Shown: positions 35,561-45,786, counted from the stretch's first letter. The stretch: 61,642 nucleotides of DNA from Thermincola carboxydiphila (GCA_016841045.1 JAENZX010000021.1:1-61642), one strand, 5' to 3'. Translations and numbers: made by a program. Notes: generated by a model not told the origin, from the sequence alone.

Positions 35561-36391
35561 TTAACCTCTAGGGTCTATTACTCCACTCATTCTTAAAACC
35601 TCAATCCCCTGTTTTTCAAGGGCTTCGATAACCTGATTTATTCCTACCGAATCACTGGCCATATGCCCGGCAACGACAACATTACCAATGTTCTGCTGCT
35701 TTACAGACTTGATGGTGTCATCAGGCATGTGCATGACAACCAGTGTACCGATACCTGCTTCGAAGTAAGCTTTAGCTACCTTATCACCGCCGCTGGTACC
35801 TCCTGCCATTGTCACAAAAACCCGGCCTGCAAAGCTATCTTCTTTCCCTACCCTTATAACAGGTTTGGCCAGGGTTAATTTAAATTCGGAAATCTTCTCA
35901 AGGGCGTTTATAACATCTTTCAGGGTTGGTTTGTCAATCTTTTTTAGGTATTTGTCCAACTGCTGCTGAATAACTTTTTCCGCCATAATATCAGCAGGGG
36001 TATGAATAGTGATAAAGGGCATTCCCATTAGTTTGGCAGCAGACATTACCCGGTCATAATTTGCCACATGGTGCGCCCTGTTTACCTGTTCGATTCTTTC
36101 CTGGAGGGCCTTTTGCGCTTTATTTATCGGTACACCGGCCTGAACCATCCTATCAATCTGGCTTGACATAACATTATGAAACTCCACCATAGGCAGTCCG
36201 CCTTTGGGATGATGAGTTATAACCGCATCCACCCCAAGTTCTTTTGCCAGCAGCATCTCCCCGACTTCAATGTCTACACCAAAGGCGACCTTTCGGATGT
36301 TTTCCCCAGGAACAATAACCCCTGAGTCTGCCGGGGTCTCCTTAAGACCTGCCAGTTTTAAGGCAATATCCAGTATTTCCTGTGTATTCAA
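35561..36391 (-). CDS. NIF3-family (NGG1p-interacting) protein
   Basis: The 276-residue protein belongs to the NIF3/DUF34 family of dinuclear-metal proteins, some of which are linked to GTP cyclohydrolase I-type folds. The motifs VDAVITHHPKGG and VVAGHMASDSVGINQ supply the His/Asp metal ligands. GGAGGTG precedes the ATG. It lies between the amidohydrolase and tex on the same strand. Its role is not established. Confidence 0.85.
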   Translation of the reverse strand: MNTQEILDIALKLAGLKETPADSGVIVPGENIRKVAFGVDIEVGEMLLAKELGVDAVITHHPKGGLPMVEFHNVMSSQIDRMVQAGVPINKAQKALQERIEQVNRAHHVANYDRVMSAAKLMGMPFITIHTPADIMAEKVIQQQLDKYLKKIDKPTLKDVINALEKISEFKLTLAKPVIRVGKEDSFAGRVFVTMAGGTSGGDKVAKAYFEAGIGTLVVMHMPDDTIKSVKQQNIGNVVVAGHMASDSVGINQVIEALEKQGIEVLRMSGVIDPRG

Positions 36392-36414
36392 TATAACACA
36401 CCTCCTGAATTATT

Positions 36415-38610
36415 TTAAAAACCTTTCATACTTAGAGAGACTCTTTCCCTCTGAATATCGACATTTAGTACCTTTACTTTCACATTATCCCCTACCGAGA
36501 TAACTTCCATAGGATGTTTTACAAATTTATCGCTTAGTTCCGAAATATGGACGAGCCCGTCATGCTTTACCCCGATATCCACGAAGGCTCCGAAATCAAC
36601 TACATTTCTTACAATCCCCTGCAGAACCATACCGGGCTGAAGGCTTTCCATTGTAGTTATATCTGTTCTGAACACGGGTTTCGGCATTTCATCCCGTGGG
36701 TCTCGTCCCGGTTTTTGCAGGGCCTCTATAATATCTCTGACCGTTGGGATACCCGCTCCCAGTTTTTCAGCCACCTCTTTGGGGTCTAAAATCCCAAGCC
36801 TTTTACGAAGTTCCCCTGTGCTGCCCTGTTGGAGCTCTGCCTGGGAAACGCCTGTTATTTCCAATATCTTTTCCGCAATTTCATACGACTCAGGATGTAC
36901 AGGTGTATTTTCCAGAACATTTTCTCCATCTGGCAGTCTGATAAAACCCGCACATTGAATAAAGGTCTGTTCACCAAGGCGCGGCACTTTGAGCAGTTCC
37001 TGCCTTTTCTTAAACTTACCGTGCTTTTCGCGGAAAGTGATAATACTTTTGGCAATAGCCGGTTTAATGCCGGCAACATATCTGAGAAGTGAAGATGAAG
37101 CAGTATTAAGGTCAACTCCTACCGAGTTAACACAGGACTCTACAACACCCCCCAGGGAATCCTCAAGACGCCTTGGGGTAACATCGTGCTGGTACTGACC
37201 AACCCCTATGGACTTGGGGTCAATTTTCACCAGTTCAGCAAGGGGGTCCTGAAGCCGTCTGGCTATTGAAACCGCACTTCTTAAGGACAGGTCATAGTCA
37301 GGAAATTCTTCCCCGGCAATTTTGGAGGCTGAATAGACAGAAGCTCCTGCTTCACTTACAATTGAATAACTTACAGGAAGATCCCGGTCATTTATCATTT
37401 CCGCCACCAGAAATTCTGTCTCTCTTGAGGCAGTACCGTTACCAATGGTGATAATTTCCACAGAATTTTCCCTTATCATTCTTTCCATAATGTTTCTGGC
37501 TTCTTCAGCCTTGTTTTGTGGAGCATGGGGGTACATTACCCCAACTTCCAGCACTTTCCCTGTTTCATCAACTACAGCCAGCTTACAGCCGGTCCGGTAG
37601 CCCGGGTCGATGCCCAAAACAGTTTTTCCTCTTATGGGAGGCTGCAGCAGCAGGTTACGAAGGTTGGTTGAAAAAATAACGATAGCCTGCTCTTCACCTT
37701 TACCTGTCAGTTCATTTCTAACCTCCCGTTCAATTGAAGGGGCAATAAGACGTTTGTAAGCATCTTCTGCGCTGTCACAAAGGAATTTATTCCAGATGGT
37801 TTTCTCATTAGTAATAACCTTACGAGAGATAAGAGAAATGACCTTTTCAACCGAGACTTCGATTTTTACATCTAAAAAACCTTCCTTTTCCCCTCGGTTG
37901 ATGGCCAATATCCGATGGGCCGGTATCCGGCTGACCGGCTCACTGTAGTCATAATACATTTCGTAAGGTGAACGCTCTTCCTTTTTCGTGCCGGAGGCAA
38001 TTAATACGCCTTCATTTAAGGTAATCTGACGGACTATCCCCCGGGTTTCCGCATCATCAGAAATAATCTCTGCGATTATGTCCATAGCTCCAGCCAGGGC
38101 TTCGTCAGCTGTGTTTACTTCCATTTCGGGATTCACATACTCCCCAGCAATCTGACTCATATCCCCCTGTTCATCCAACTGCCCTATTATGCGCAGGGCA
38201 AGGGGTTCAAGTCCCCGCTCTTTTGCAATGGTAGCTCTCGTCCTTCTCTTTTGTTTATATGGTCTGTACAGGTCTTCAACTTCCTGGAGCTTTGATGCAG
38301 CCATAATGGCCACTCTAAGCTCATCTGTAAGTTTTCCCTGTTCCTCTATAAGCCTTATAACCTCCTCTTTTCTCTCTCGGAGGTTCCTAAGATATTTCAT
38401 ACGTTCTTCAACTTTTCTAATCTGGTTCTCATCAAGTTCACCGGTCGCTTCTTTCCGGTAACGAGCTATAAAAGGGACGGTATTGCCCTCATCCAGAAGT
38501 TTGATTGTATTATCTACCTGAAATTCTTTTAATTTAAGCTCCTGAGCAATAAATTTCGCTTCTTTTACTTTTACTTCCTTAGCTTTTACTTGCTTATCTC
38601 CCACTCCCAT
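36415..38610 (-). CDS. tex: Tex-family RNA-binding transcription accessory protein
   Basis: The 731-residue protein has the full Tex layout: N-terminal helical region (TVPFIARYRKEATGELDENQ), a YqgF-like RNase H-fold domain (VLGIDPGYRTGCKLAVVDE), a helix-hairpin-helix pair (VGVDLNTASSSLLRYVAGI, LLKVPRLGEQTFIQCAGFIR) and a C-terminal S1 domain (LQGIVRNVVDFGAFVDIGV). Tex binds nucleic acid and affects transcription and, in some bacteria, toxin or stress genes. Its ATG overlaps the DUF362 stop (TAATG). Confidence 0.95.
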   Translation of the reverse strand: MGVGDKQVKAKEVKVKEAKFIAQELKLKEFQVDNTIKLLDEGNTVPFIARYRKEATGELDENQIRKVEERMKYLRNLRERKEEVIRLIEEQGKLTDELRVAIMAASKLQEVEDLYRPYKQKRRTRATIAKERGLEPLALRIIGQLDEQGDMSQIAGEYVNPEMEVNTADEALAGAMDIIAEIISDDAETRGIVRQITLNEGVLIASGTKKEERSPYEMYYDYSEPVSRIPAHRILAINRGEKEGFLDVKIEVSVEKVISLISRKVITNEKTIWNKFLCDSAEDAYKRLIAPSIEREVRNELTGKGEEQAIVIFSTNLRNLLLQPPIRGKTVLGIDPGYRTGCKLAVVDETGKVLEVGVMYPHAPQNKAEEARNIMERMIRENSVEIITIGNGTASRETEFLVAEMINDRDLPVSYSIVSEAGASVYSASKIAGEEFPDYDLSLRSAVSIARRLQDPLAELVKIDPKSIGVGQYQHDVTPRRLEDSLGGVVESCVNSVGVDLNTASSSLLRYVAGIKPAIAKSIITFREKHGKFKKRQELLKVPRLGEQTFIQCAGFIRLPDGENVLENTPVHPESYEIAEKILEITGVSQAELQQGSTGELRKRLGILDPKEVAEKLGAGIPTVRDIIEALQKPGRDPRDEMPKPVFRTDITTMESLQPGMVLQGIVRNVVDFGAFVDIGVKHDGLVHISELSDKFVKHPMEVISVGDNVKVKVLNVDIQRERVSLSMKGF

Positions 38611-39806
38611 TAGTCATCTCCTTTTTCGTAAGTGTATCCTGCACGCCGACGCCTTTTTATACCTCCAATTACTCCTGCCAGCGCTCTCCCAAACGGGTTC
38701 ACCTGCCTCATTTCAACAGCCCTTTGAGGGCAGAGCTCCTGGCAGCAAAGGCAGGAAATACATTTATTATAATCTATTTCAGGTATATTCCCAGGCATAT
38801 CTATAGCCTCCACCGGACAGCTTTCAATACAAAAGCGGCAGCCTTTGCAGGACTTAGTGTTAATTTCCGGCCTGGCTCTCAATATTCCTAACAGCCCCCT
38901 TACAAGAAAACCGGGAGTCATTTCAAGAACAGCATTGGTGGGTAGGTCAAAATCTGTCATCTTGACTTGATCAAGAGTAAGACCCATTATTTCCAAGGAA
39001 TTTATTTCTCCAACTCCCAACCCTCGCATGTGGGCAATCTTTGTTGAATAAACATCAAAAGGCTTCAGCCCTATTATTGATGAAGCAACAGCATCAACAG
39101 CCACCGGGTCAGTACTTGCAATAACGACCCCAATCTCTCTGGGGTTACCTGCTGACGGCCCATTCCCTTCCATTCCTACGATGCCGTCCATAATAGCCAG
39201 AGAAGGTCTTGTAGATGCCAGAATATCCACCAGAAGCTCGGAGAAATCCCTGAGCTTGGGGACCATCCTATGATATTCTGCTTTCCTGAAGCCCGGAATG
39301 CACCCATACATGTTCTTTACAGCCCCTGTATAAATAGCAGCAGAATGTGTTTTAAGTTTAGGCAATGTAATAACCACATCAGCCTCAAGGACCGGTCTGG
39401 CAATATGAAGGACCTTTACCGGCCCTTCAGCGGGTACAGCCTCTACTCCGGCAGTGTCAAAGTTTATCAGCTGAGCCCCCTCATCAAAAGCAGCTGAAGA
39501 AATCCCTGCCACTTCGAAGGTCTGCCGTGTCGGAGCCTGGCCTGCTATCATACCTCCTGAGCTGTCCCCCACCAATGGTATGCCGCCTGCTTTTTTCACT
39601 TCTTTAATTACAGCTTTAATGACGGCGGGATGTGTTGTTACGGCAGCTTCTGGCGGCTTCGGAGTCAAGGCATTAACTTTAAGCAGCACCCTTTGACCCG
39701 GCTGAACGCAGCGGGACATCCCTCCAATTAGTTCAAGAGCTTCTTGTACAGCTTTATCTACCGTTTCCTGCAGGTATCGAGTACATCTAACTACAGAGAC
39801 CTTCAC
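38610..39806 (-). CDS. DUF362 protein with C-terminal 2x[4Fe-4S] ferredoxin domain
   Basis: The 398-residue protein joins a DUF362 domain (residues about 1-310, with VLLKVNALTPKPPEAAVTTH and LPKLKTHSAAIYTGAVKNMY) to a ferredoxin-type tail with CKGCRFCIESCP and CISCLCCQELCP, which should bind two [4Fe-4S] clusters. GTG 39806 with a GGAGGAAAT site is preferred to an upstream start. DUF362 proteins are common in anaerobes and have no settled function. Translation is coupled to tex. Confidence 0.85.
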   Translation of the reverse strand: MKVSVVRCTRYLQETVDKAVQEALELIGGMSRCVQPGQRVLLKVNALTPKPPEAAVTTHPAVIKAVIKEVKKAGGIPLVGDSSGGMIAGQAPTRQTFEVAGISSAAFDEGAQLINFDTAGVEAVPAEGPVKVLHIARPVLEADVVITLPKLKTHSAAIYTGAVKNMYGCIPGFRKAEYHRMVPKLRDFSELLVDILASTRPSLAIMDGIVGMEGNGPSAGNPREIGVVIASTDPVAVDAVASSIIGLKPFDVYSTKIAHMRGLGVGEINSLEIMGLTLDQVKMTDFDLPTNAVLEMTPGFLVRGLLGILRARPEINTKSCKGCRFCIESCPVEAIDMPGNIPEIDYNKCISCLCCQELCPQRAVEMRQVNPFGRALAGVIGGIKRRRRAGYTYEKGDD

Positions 39807-39977
39807 AATATTTCCTCCAGATGACGCTTGTCCCCGGCAAGACAAGACCCCGCCCATGTGCAGCAGACAGGTTTAAACCGGTCATTACGTCAGACTAGTT
39901 ATACTATGACTAGTACACCGTAATTGTTATTATTCCAAGAAGCACGTAAATCCTTCCCCAGTTTGGAAATTTCCGGA

Positions 39978-40685
39978 CTAATAATTCTTTGCAGCATTTA
40001 TAAAAGCTGAAAAGAGCATACGTGACTTATCATCTTTTTCTGTCATACATTCAGGATGCCATTGAATTCCCAACAGAAACTGGTATTTTGGGTTTTCTAC
40101 AGCTTCAATTATACCATCACTACTGAAGCTGGAAACCTTAAACCCCGGCGCTGTTTCTTTTACCGCCTGGTGATGAAAACTATTGACCTTAAGAGTGTCT
40201 GTTTTTACAACTTGGCCCAAAAGGCTTGATTTCTCTATGAATACCTCATGGGTTGGATACCAGCGCGGGGCATTTTGGGAATGTTTCAGAGGTTTTTTGA
40301 TTTCTGCTGGGATATGCTGAATTACCGTCCCTCCACAAGCAACGTTAAGTACCTGTATGCCTCTGCAAATTCCAAGAACCGGTATTTTTTTACGAAGGGC
40401 CCCTTTGATAAGTGTTATTTCAAACTTATCTCGCTCGGGTGTAATTTCCCCCAGCCCAGGTTGAGGTTCTTCGTCAAAATAAGCAGGGTCGACATCTCCT
40501 CCTCCAGCTAAAAGAATTCCCTGTAATGACGCAAGATAAGTTCCGACCTCTGTAATACCCGCAGCTCCCGGCAGTATCACCGGTAAGCCACCGGCTTTAA
40601 TAATTGACTTAACATAGGCCTCAGCCAGAAAATAACGACCCTCTTTATGGTCATAAGAACACGAAATCCCTATCAAAGGCTTCAC
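39978..40685 (-). CDS. Gamma-glutamyl-type peptidase (C26 / PuuD family)
   Basis: The 235-residue class I glutamine-amidotransferase-like hydrolase has the nucleophile Cys in IPVLGICRGIQVLNVACGG and the catalytic His-Glu in LGIQWHPECM. Such enzymes split gamma-glutamyl bonds, for example gamma-glutamyl-GABA in polyamine degradation or folate polyglutamates. No other polyamine genes are near, so the substrate is open. It starts at GTG 40685. Confidence 0.85.
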   Translation of the reverse strand: MKPLIGISCSYDHKEGRYFLAEAYVKSIIKAGGLPVILPGAAGITEVGTYLASLQGILLAGGGDVDPAYFDEEPQPGLGEITPERDKFEITLIKGALRKKIPVLGICRGIQVLNVACGGTVIQHIPAEIKKPLKHSQNAPRWYPTHEVFIEKSSLLGQVVKTDTLKVNSFHHQAVKETAPGFKVSSFSSDGIIEAVENPKYQFLLGIQWHPECMTEKDDKSRMLFSAFINAAKNY

Positions 40686-40777
40686 CCAATCACCCCGTTT
40701 CTTTGTTTATCTATACTATTAAGCCGGATAAAAAATATGTGTAAATAATAATTTATTTCTAGGGGTAAAAAAGATTG

Positions 40778-40865
40778 AACCGCAGAGTACGCAGAGAAAT
40801 AACAAGAGTACACAGAGAAAAGAAAAATACAAGAAGAATCGAAACCAGGCGGAGCGCCTGGTTTC
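40778..40865. repeat. Short direct repeat and terminator hairpin
   Basis: CAGAGTACGCAGAGAAA and AAGAGTACACAGAGAAAA occur in tandem as imperfect direct repeats, a type widespread in bacterial intergenic DNA. Next, GAAACCAGGC and GCCTGGTTTC (40841-40865) form a hairpin followed on the minus strand by a pyrimidine-rich stretch, which probably ends the DUF3999 transcript. Confidence 0.55.
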
Positions 40866-40881
40866 TAATTAATGAAAATAA

Positions 40882-42162
40882 CTATTGGTTTTTGGTTATG
40901 TGTGGCAGCGACTTTATTATAACTATCGCCAAGACAGCTACCAGAACAGCTAAAATCCCCGGAAGCAGCCATTTGTGCTTTTCACTTTCAGGGACTTTTT
41001 CCGGCTCCATTTTATATACCGGATTATTCTGAAGCTGCGAAACAGTCCATAATGGGGGCTGGGTGGTCATTATCTCCGAAGATAACTTAACCAGGTCATA
41101 TTCTGGAGCCTTAGCAGCCGGATTTGACAGATAAAGACGGAAAGAACCTCCCTTTTCGCATGGAAACAAAAGATATTCCGGTATAAACTTAGCAGCAACT
41201 CCTGAGATTTTCAGGGGAGGATTATCCCTGTTTTTGATTACAACTTTTAAATAACGGTAACCAGGTGAATTAACCGGTACCGAAAGAGATTGCTGTTTAG
41301 ACCGGGGAAGCTTCAAAAGTTCCAGTTTACCCTCGCCTATAAAAACCCATTCCTTCATATCATGACTGCCAAAAATAACAATATCCCGGCTGAAATTGAC
41401 GGAGTCAACGGAAAATGACAGACTTTGCAGCTTTAAGTTGTTAAAACCACTCGTTAGAATGATTGATTCCGACCTGTCTTTTTCTATTATTTTACGGCTA
41501 ACTATATTCACGCTAAGCTGCCTCTCAGGCTTTGCTTTTTCACTTCTATAAAGAATGTAAACCGAGTCTATGCTTACGGGATTGCCGTCACCCGTAAGGG
41601 TAATCCTAAGATATCGATAGTCATTGGGACTATACGTCACTCCTGTCCTTCGAAAATCATCACCAGAAGCACTCACATCTGCTATTGTACCTGAGGAATC
41701 AAGCTTAACCCAGTCTGTCTTGTCATTGGAGCCCTCAATCGTAACTTGTTTGATAAAGTCCCTGTCAGCGGTTTGAATCTCAAGGTTGTTATGAAGACCG
41801 GTACTTTCCCCAAGAAATACCGTAGCAGTGGACTTTGCATTATTTATCCCCTTGTTAATCACTGTTACGGAATGCTTTTTAACAGCCGTCTCTTCGTAAC
41901 TGACAATATCATAAGGCAGTGCCTTCATTTGCCCGTTGTCCATCCACACCATCCGCAAATCACGGAGGTCACGGGAAGCCGCATGATAAATTTCAGGTGT
42001 CAGCTCTACCATTGCATATCCCTTGGCAATATCTCCCTGATTAATTGAACTATACTTCTGCCATCTATCCGGGATAAAAGCTGCTTCAGCGGGCAATGCT
42101 ACTACGGCGATAATCGCCAACGCCAAAAGAAAGATAGGAAATGCCGGACCACTGCCTTTCAT
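40882..42162 (-). CDS. DUF3999 family membrane-anchored protein
   Basis: The 426-residue protein has a signal peptide (FPIFLLALAIIAVVALPAEA), a large extracytoplasmic region with two discoidin-like beta-sandwich halves (IEGSNDKTDWVKLDSSG, IFGSHDMKEWVFIGEG), and a C-terminal membrane segment (LLPGILAVLVAVLAIVIIK). This matches DUF3999, which is typically encoded next to DUF2339. Its start and the stop of the DUF2339 gene share one base. Function unknown; an envelope role is inferred. Confidence 0.8.
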   Translation of the reverse strand: MKGSGPAFPIFLLALAIIAVVALPAEAAFIPDRWQKYSSINQGDIAKGYAMVELTPEIYHAASRDLRDLRMVWMDNGQMKALPYDIVSYEETAVKKHSVTVINKGINNAKSTATVFLGESTGLHNNLEIQTADRDFIKQVTIEGSNDKTDWVKLDSSGTIADVSASGDDFRRTGVTYSPNDYRYLRITLTGDGNPVSIDSVYILYRSEKAKPERQLSVNIVSRKIIEKDRSESIILTSGFNNLKLQSLSFSVDSVNFSRDIVIFGSHDMKEWVFIGEGKLELLKLPRSKQQSLSVPVNSPGYRYLKVVIKNRDNPPLKISGVAAKFIPEYLLFPCEKGGSFRLYLSNPAAKAPEYDLVKLSSEIMTTQPPLWTVSQLQNNPVYKMEPEKVPESEKHKWLLPGILAVLVAVLAIVIIKSLPHITKNQ

Positions 42163-44432
42163 TATCTTTCTACCCCCTTCTGCTCATCCAATTCCACGCC
42201 GGCTATTATACGGCTCCTGTATTTCTGATACAAGAAAGACACCAGCACCAGCAGCCCTCCAAGAACAATGAAAGATACAATTCGGTAAATAGTATCAAGG
42301 TTTGCCAGGTCAAAAAGGAACACTTTAAAAATAGTCACCGCAAATATAATAATTGACATATATCTCAGAGGACTTCTCTTCATGATAAAGCCCCCTGCCA
42401 TCAGACCAATGGCATAAAGAGTCCATACTACTGATAATGTCATTTGAATGGCCTTGTCTATGTTATCAAACAGGCCCATATCCTCTCCCCAAGTATTATA
42501 AAAGCCGTATACTTCCAGACTAAGATAAATCATAGCAATTAAGTTTGCTGTAACAGCTGATGCCATTGATAGCACCTTTAAAATCAGTTGAGTTGTTTCC
42601 TGTCTGCCTGTGACTTTTTTACTGGTATAAAGAGCCGCAATGATTCCGGTAATGTAAGCAATTCCCCTAATATTTAAGACAGGCCAGTAGTGCATGTCGG
42701 AATACAAATAAAAGCTTGGTTCAGGTCCAATGAGCATAAGAAACCCAATAGCAAAGGAACCGATACTAACAAGATGAGGTTCGGACAGCTGGTTCCGGGA
42801 ACCAAACCATGTTAACACCATTGTCACCGCAAACCATATAATCGCTGTAGCCAATACTTTAATTTCTCCGGTATTAAAAGCATCATTTAATGAGTAGTTT
42901 CCACAGAAATAAACTGTTTCCAGAGTTAGATAGGCACCTGTTAAAATTACTCCCAAAACAAAAAGCCACATCCAGTGCATTTTTTCCCGGGAAGTTATCT
43001 TCCCGATACTGCGGTAATATAACCGCGACATTAAAAAGGCTGCTGCAATGCACCCTAAGAAAGGAAGCATATTTAAATTGAAGATAGGCCAAAAAAGCTT
43101 GCTCGCGTCATACCAATAAGTGTAAACAGCCGAATCACCGGGTAGACGTAAAAGTGCTATACCCAACACACCAAGAGAAGCCATTCTTACGATGAAGCTT
43201 TTGTTAAAGATTCCAAGCCAAAACAAGACGGCTGCTTCAACAGCCCAGGCTGCTGTAATCCACTTCCCGTCCAGCTGGACAGGCATAGTGATTGTTAAAA
43301 ACACTACCGAAAGTCCCCATAAGCTGACAACAAGAAAACGGTCCTCTCTGTTGCGCATCCAGGCAAAATAACCCATTACGAAGTAGAAAAGTGCAATCGT
43401 AAAGGGAAGGAAACCCATGTAGCTGTCATAGTCGCGTTGAAGGTTGAAATAGCTAAGAGCAAAATACACTGCCGCATTAAGAATCATTAGCACAAGATCA
43501 TCGTTTTTTGTCTGAACGCGGTTTATCATATTATAGAAAACCGCTACCAATGCGAAGATCATAAAAAATATTGTATAGAATATCTGGTTTGTCCAGACAG
43601 GCAGAACAGCATCTGGTGAGGAAGCCCATAGCACAGATATTAAAGAGGTGAAACCAAAACTGATTATGTTAATAATGCGCCAGTTTTTATAGGCACCCAA
43701 AGCCAGTATTCCACAGTTAAGAAGGGCAATATAAGTGAAAAGTCCGATTTCATTGGGTTTGCCTGTATCAAGGAAAAAAGGTGTCAAAAAGCCACCAACA
43801 ATACCCAGCAATGCCGTTGCAAAGGAGTCATATCTCACTGACAGCAAGACAGCCGCCGTGGTAATCATTATCATTATGCCAAAAGCCGTTGTCTGACCCA
43901 GTAAGTGATAAAATGAAAACGCCGCGAAAATTGAAAAATAGAGAGATGCTATTCCACCCCCTGTTAAGCCCTGGGAGAAGATTTTGTACTCTCTGCGCTG
44001 GCTGTATTCTCCCACTCCCAACAAGCCCAAGCCGGCCAGAATACCTATTACAACCCGCCCTGCCGGCCCAATCCAGTTATTATCAAAGGAGTATTTAAGG
44101 AAAAAGCCCAAGCCAAAAACAAATGCCACTATTCCTATCCGGTTCAACAGGGTTCCGCCAATCTTTAGTTCTGTAAGCTCAGCAGTTAATCCGGCAGTTA
44201 GTTTGGGAATCTTTACACGGTTTGGCACCGTTTCCTGTGGAAAGACTTCAGACGTCTTAGAGGGAATACTTTTGGGAGCCTCAGTTGGTTTAAAGGTTAT
44301 CGGTGTTTTACCTTTATCAGCTTCAATTTGTTTTTCAAGAACAGAAATACGTTGGAGTAATTTTTCATTGTCCCACTCAAGGGATTCAAGACGCCGTTCC
44401 AATTGGGCTAATTTTTCATCACTGTTATTCAC
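42162..44432 (-). CDS. DUF2339 family polytopic membrane protein
   Basis: The 756-residue protein has a short N-terminal coiled coil (LERRLESLEWDNEKLLQRIS), a Pro-rich linker and then about 20 or more membrane segments, with the family motif LLNRIGIVAFVFGLGFFLKY and a conserved NNWIGPAGRVVIG. It begins at GTG 44432. It is always or often paired with a DUF3999 protein, as here. Function unknown. Confidence 0.85.
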   Translation of the reverse strand: MNNSDEKLAQLERRLESLEWDNEKLLQRISVLEKQIEADKGKTPITFKPTEAPKSIPSKTSEVFPQETVPNRVKIPKLTAGLTAELTELKIGGTLLNRIGIVAFVFGLGFFLKYSFDNNWIGPAGRVVIGILAGLGLLGVGEYSQRREYKIFSQGLTGGGIASLYFSIFAAFSFYHLLGQTTAFGIMIMITTAAVLLSVRYDSFATALLGIVGGFLTPFFLDTGKPNEIGLFTYIALLNCGILALGAYKNWRIINIISFGFTSLISVLWASSPDAVLPVWTNQIFYTIFFMIFALVAVFYNMINRVQTKNDDLVLMILNAAVYFALSYFNLQRDYDSYMGFLPFTIALFYFVMGYFAWMRNREDRFLVVSLWGLSVVFLTITMPVQLDGKWITAAWAVEAAVLFWLGIFNKSFIVRMASLGVLGIALLRLPGDSAVYTYWYDASKLFWPIFNLNMLPFLGCIAAAFLMSRLYYRSIGKITSREKMHWMWLFVLGVILTGAYLTLETVYFCGNYSLNDAFNTGEIKVLATAIIWFAVTMVLTWFGSRNQLSEPHLVSIGSFAIGFLMLIGPEPSFYLYSDMHYWPVLNIRGIAYITGIIAALYTSKKVTGRQETTQLILKVLSMASAVTANLIAMIYLSLEVYGFYNTWGEDMGLFDNIDKAIQMTLSVVWTLYAIGLMAGGFIMKRSPLRYMSIIIFAVTIFKVFLFDLANLDTIYRIVSFIVLGGLLVLVSFLYQKYRSRIIAGVELDEQKGVER

Positions 44433-44609
44433 GGTATACCCCCTTTAAAAACTAATTCCAAATTCCGTTATGTACACAATAAATTTACATTTATTATATC
44501 AGAATCGGGCCTTCTCCGTATATGTTTCTTTAATAGACTAAACACTTAGCAGGAATTATTACTATTGTGACGAAGTTATAGTCATATCACAATTGAAAGG
44601 AAGCTGGTT

Positions 44610-45077
44610 ATGGGAGTACTATTTCCTTTTAATGCGAAAAATCCTGGCCTGAGGTCAGAAGATACCGAGGAAGTACAGATTCTTAGTCAAAAACATAAAT
44701 CTGTATTATGCACCCGGCTCCATTACCTTACAAAACAGGTTACTGATAAGGATCTTGCTATTATTGGCAGAGAGACCCTGAAAAAGGTGGAAAAAATTTC
44801 CAGTTCAAAAAACTTTATCACTAAATTGGCGCAAAGAGTTAAACTTCTGCACCAAATACTTTTTGATTCTGAATTCCCCAAAACAAAAACCACCAAGAAG
44901 GCTATTACTGCAGGCTTATTGTACTTTATTACTCCAAATGATTTTCTTGCAGATAATATCCCAGGTCTGGGATACCTTGATGATGCCTTTATAATAAGGG
45001 AAACATGGTTTAAAGTCTATTTGGACATTAAAACTTATCTGGATATAAAGGGTATTGATGAAAGTTTATATATTTAA
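44610..45077 (+). CDS. YkvA family (DUF1232) protein
   Basis: The 155-residue protein carries the DUF1232 core GLLYFITPNDFLADNIPGLGYLDDAFII at residues about 105-132, in which the second PxD is changed to ADN. The N-terminal part is charged. AAAGGAAG precedes the ATG. DUF1232 proteins are membrane-associated with unknown function. The gene is convergent with the PAP2 gene and ends in a shared hairpin. Confidence 0.75.
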   Translation: MGVLFPFNAKNPGLRSEDTEEVQILSQKHKSVLCTRLHYLTKQVTDKDLAIIGRETLKKVEKISSSKNFITKLAQRVKLLHQILFDSEFPKTKTTKKAITAGLLYFITPNDFLADNIPGLGYLDDAFIIRETWFKVYLDIKTYLDIKGIDESLYI

Positions 45078-45100
45078 ACACGTGCCAATAAGCACGTGTT
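45077..45100. terminator. Convergent hairpin between ykvA-like and PAP2 genes
   Basis: AACACGTGC and GCACGTGTT are perfect arms around a 6-base loop. T-runs on both sides are short, so termination in both directions is likely but weak. Confidence 0.55.
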
Positions 45101-45102
45101 CT

Positions 45103-45786
45103 TTAACGTTTATTTGATTTATAGAGCCGGATGCTTTTTAGCCCAAGGATACATGCAACAAGCCAGAAGCTGCCGGCAGCAAATCCTGCCAGTACATCAC
45201 TGGGATAGTGTACTCCAAGGTAAATGCGGCTCAGTCCAATTAAAAGCACCAACACAACAGCTATTGACACAGTTGTAAATCTTATCCACCGGCCCGGAAA
45301 ATTCAGCCAAATTAGATAAGTCAGCATTCCATAAAAAACAAAACTCATCATCGCGTGTCCACTTGGAAAGCTGAAGCCTGTTGCTTCTACCAGATGCGGC
45401 AGCGACGGCCGCTCCCTTTGGAAAAAATATTTAAGTACATCATTAAGTATTGTGCCACCTAACATAGTGACAGGCACCAGAACCGTATCCCAGAAATGGC
45501 GGCGATATATTCCCAGTAAGGCCATTGCTGCTAACGCAATCATACCCATAAATTTTGCAGAACCAAGATATGAGATCAATCTCATAAAAATTGTAACCTG
45601 GTCTGAACTCATACCCCTTACCAAAAGGGTTCCAATTCGATCAATTACCAGGAGTTCATTATACAGGATGCCTTCCGAAAGCTTGGCAAATATGACAAGA
45701 GACCCCATCCCCAGAAGGAGGCCGGTCAGCAGCCTGAAGGAAAAAAAGCCAAATCTGCCAACTCTATGATTCGTAATCAACGGCAA
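45103..45786 (-). CDS. PAP2 family membrane phosphatase
   Basis: The 227-residue protein has six membrane segments and the three-part acid phosphatase signature: KYFFQRERP, PSGHAM and SRIYLGVHYPSD. It is probably a lipid phosphatase such as undecaprenyl pyrophosphate or phosphatidylglycerophosphate phosphatase. The start is uncertain (TTG 45786 overlaps the upstream gene). Confidence 0.85.
   Translation of the reverse strand: MPLITNHRVGRFGFFSFRLLTGLLLGMGSLVIFAKLSEGILYNELLVIDRIGTLLVRGMSSDQVTIFMRLISYLGSAKFMGMIALAAMALLGIYRRHFWDTVLVPVTMLGGTILNDVLKYFFQRERPSLPHLVEATGFSFPSGHAMMSFVFYGMLTYLIWLNFPGRWIRFTTVSIAVVLVLLIGLSRIYLGVHYPSDVLAGFAAGSFWLVACILGLKSIRLYKSNKR

Noticed and set aside
40778-40820. Regulatory operator before the C26 peptidase gene
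   Set aside because: The CAGAGTACGCAGAG-type direct repeat is a common dispersed intergenic sequence and lies 3' of the DUF3999 gene, next to its terminator.
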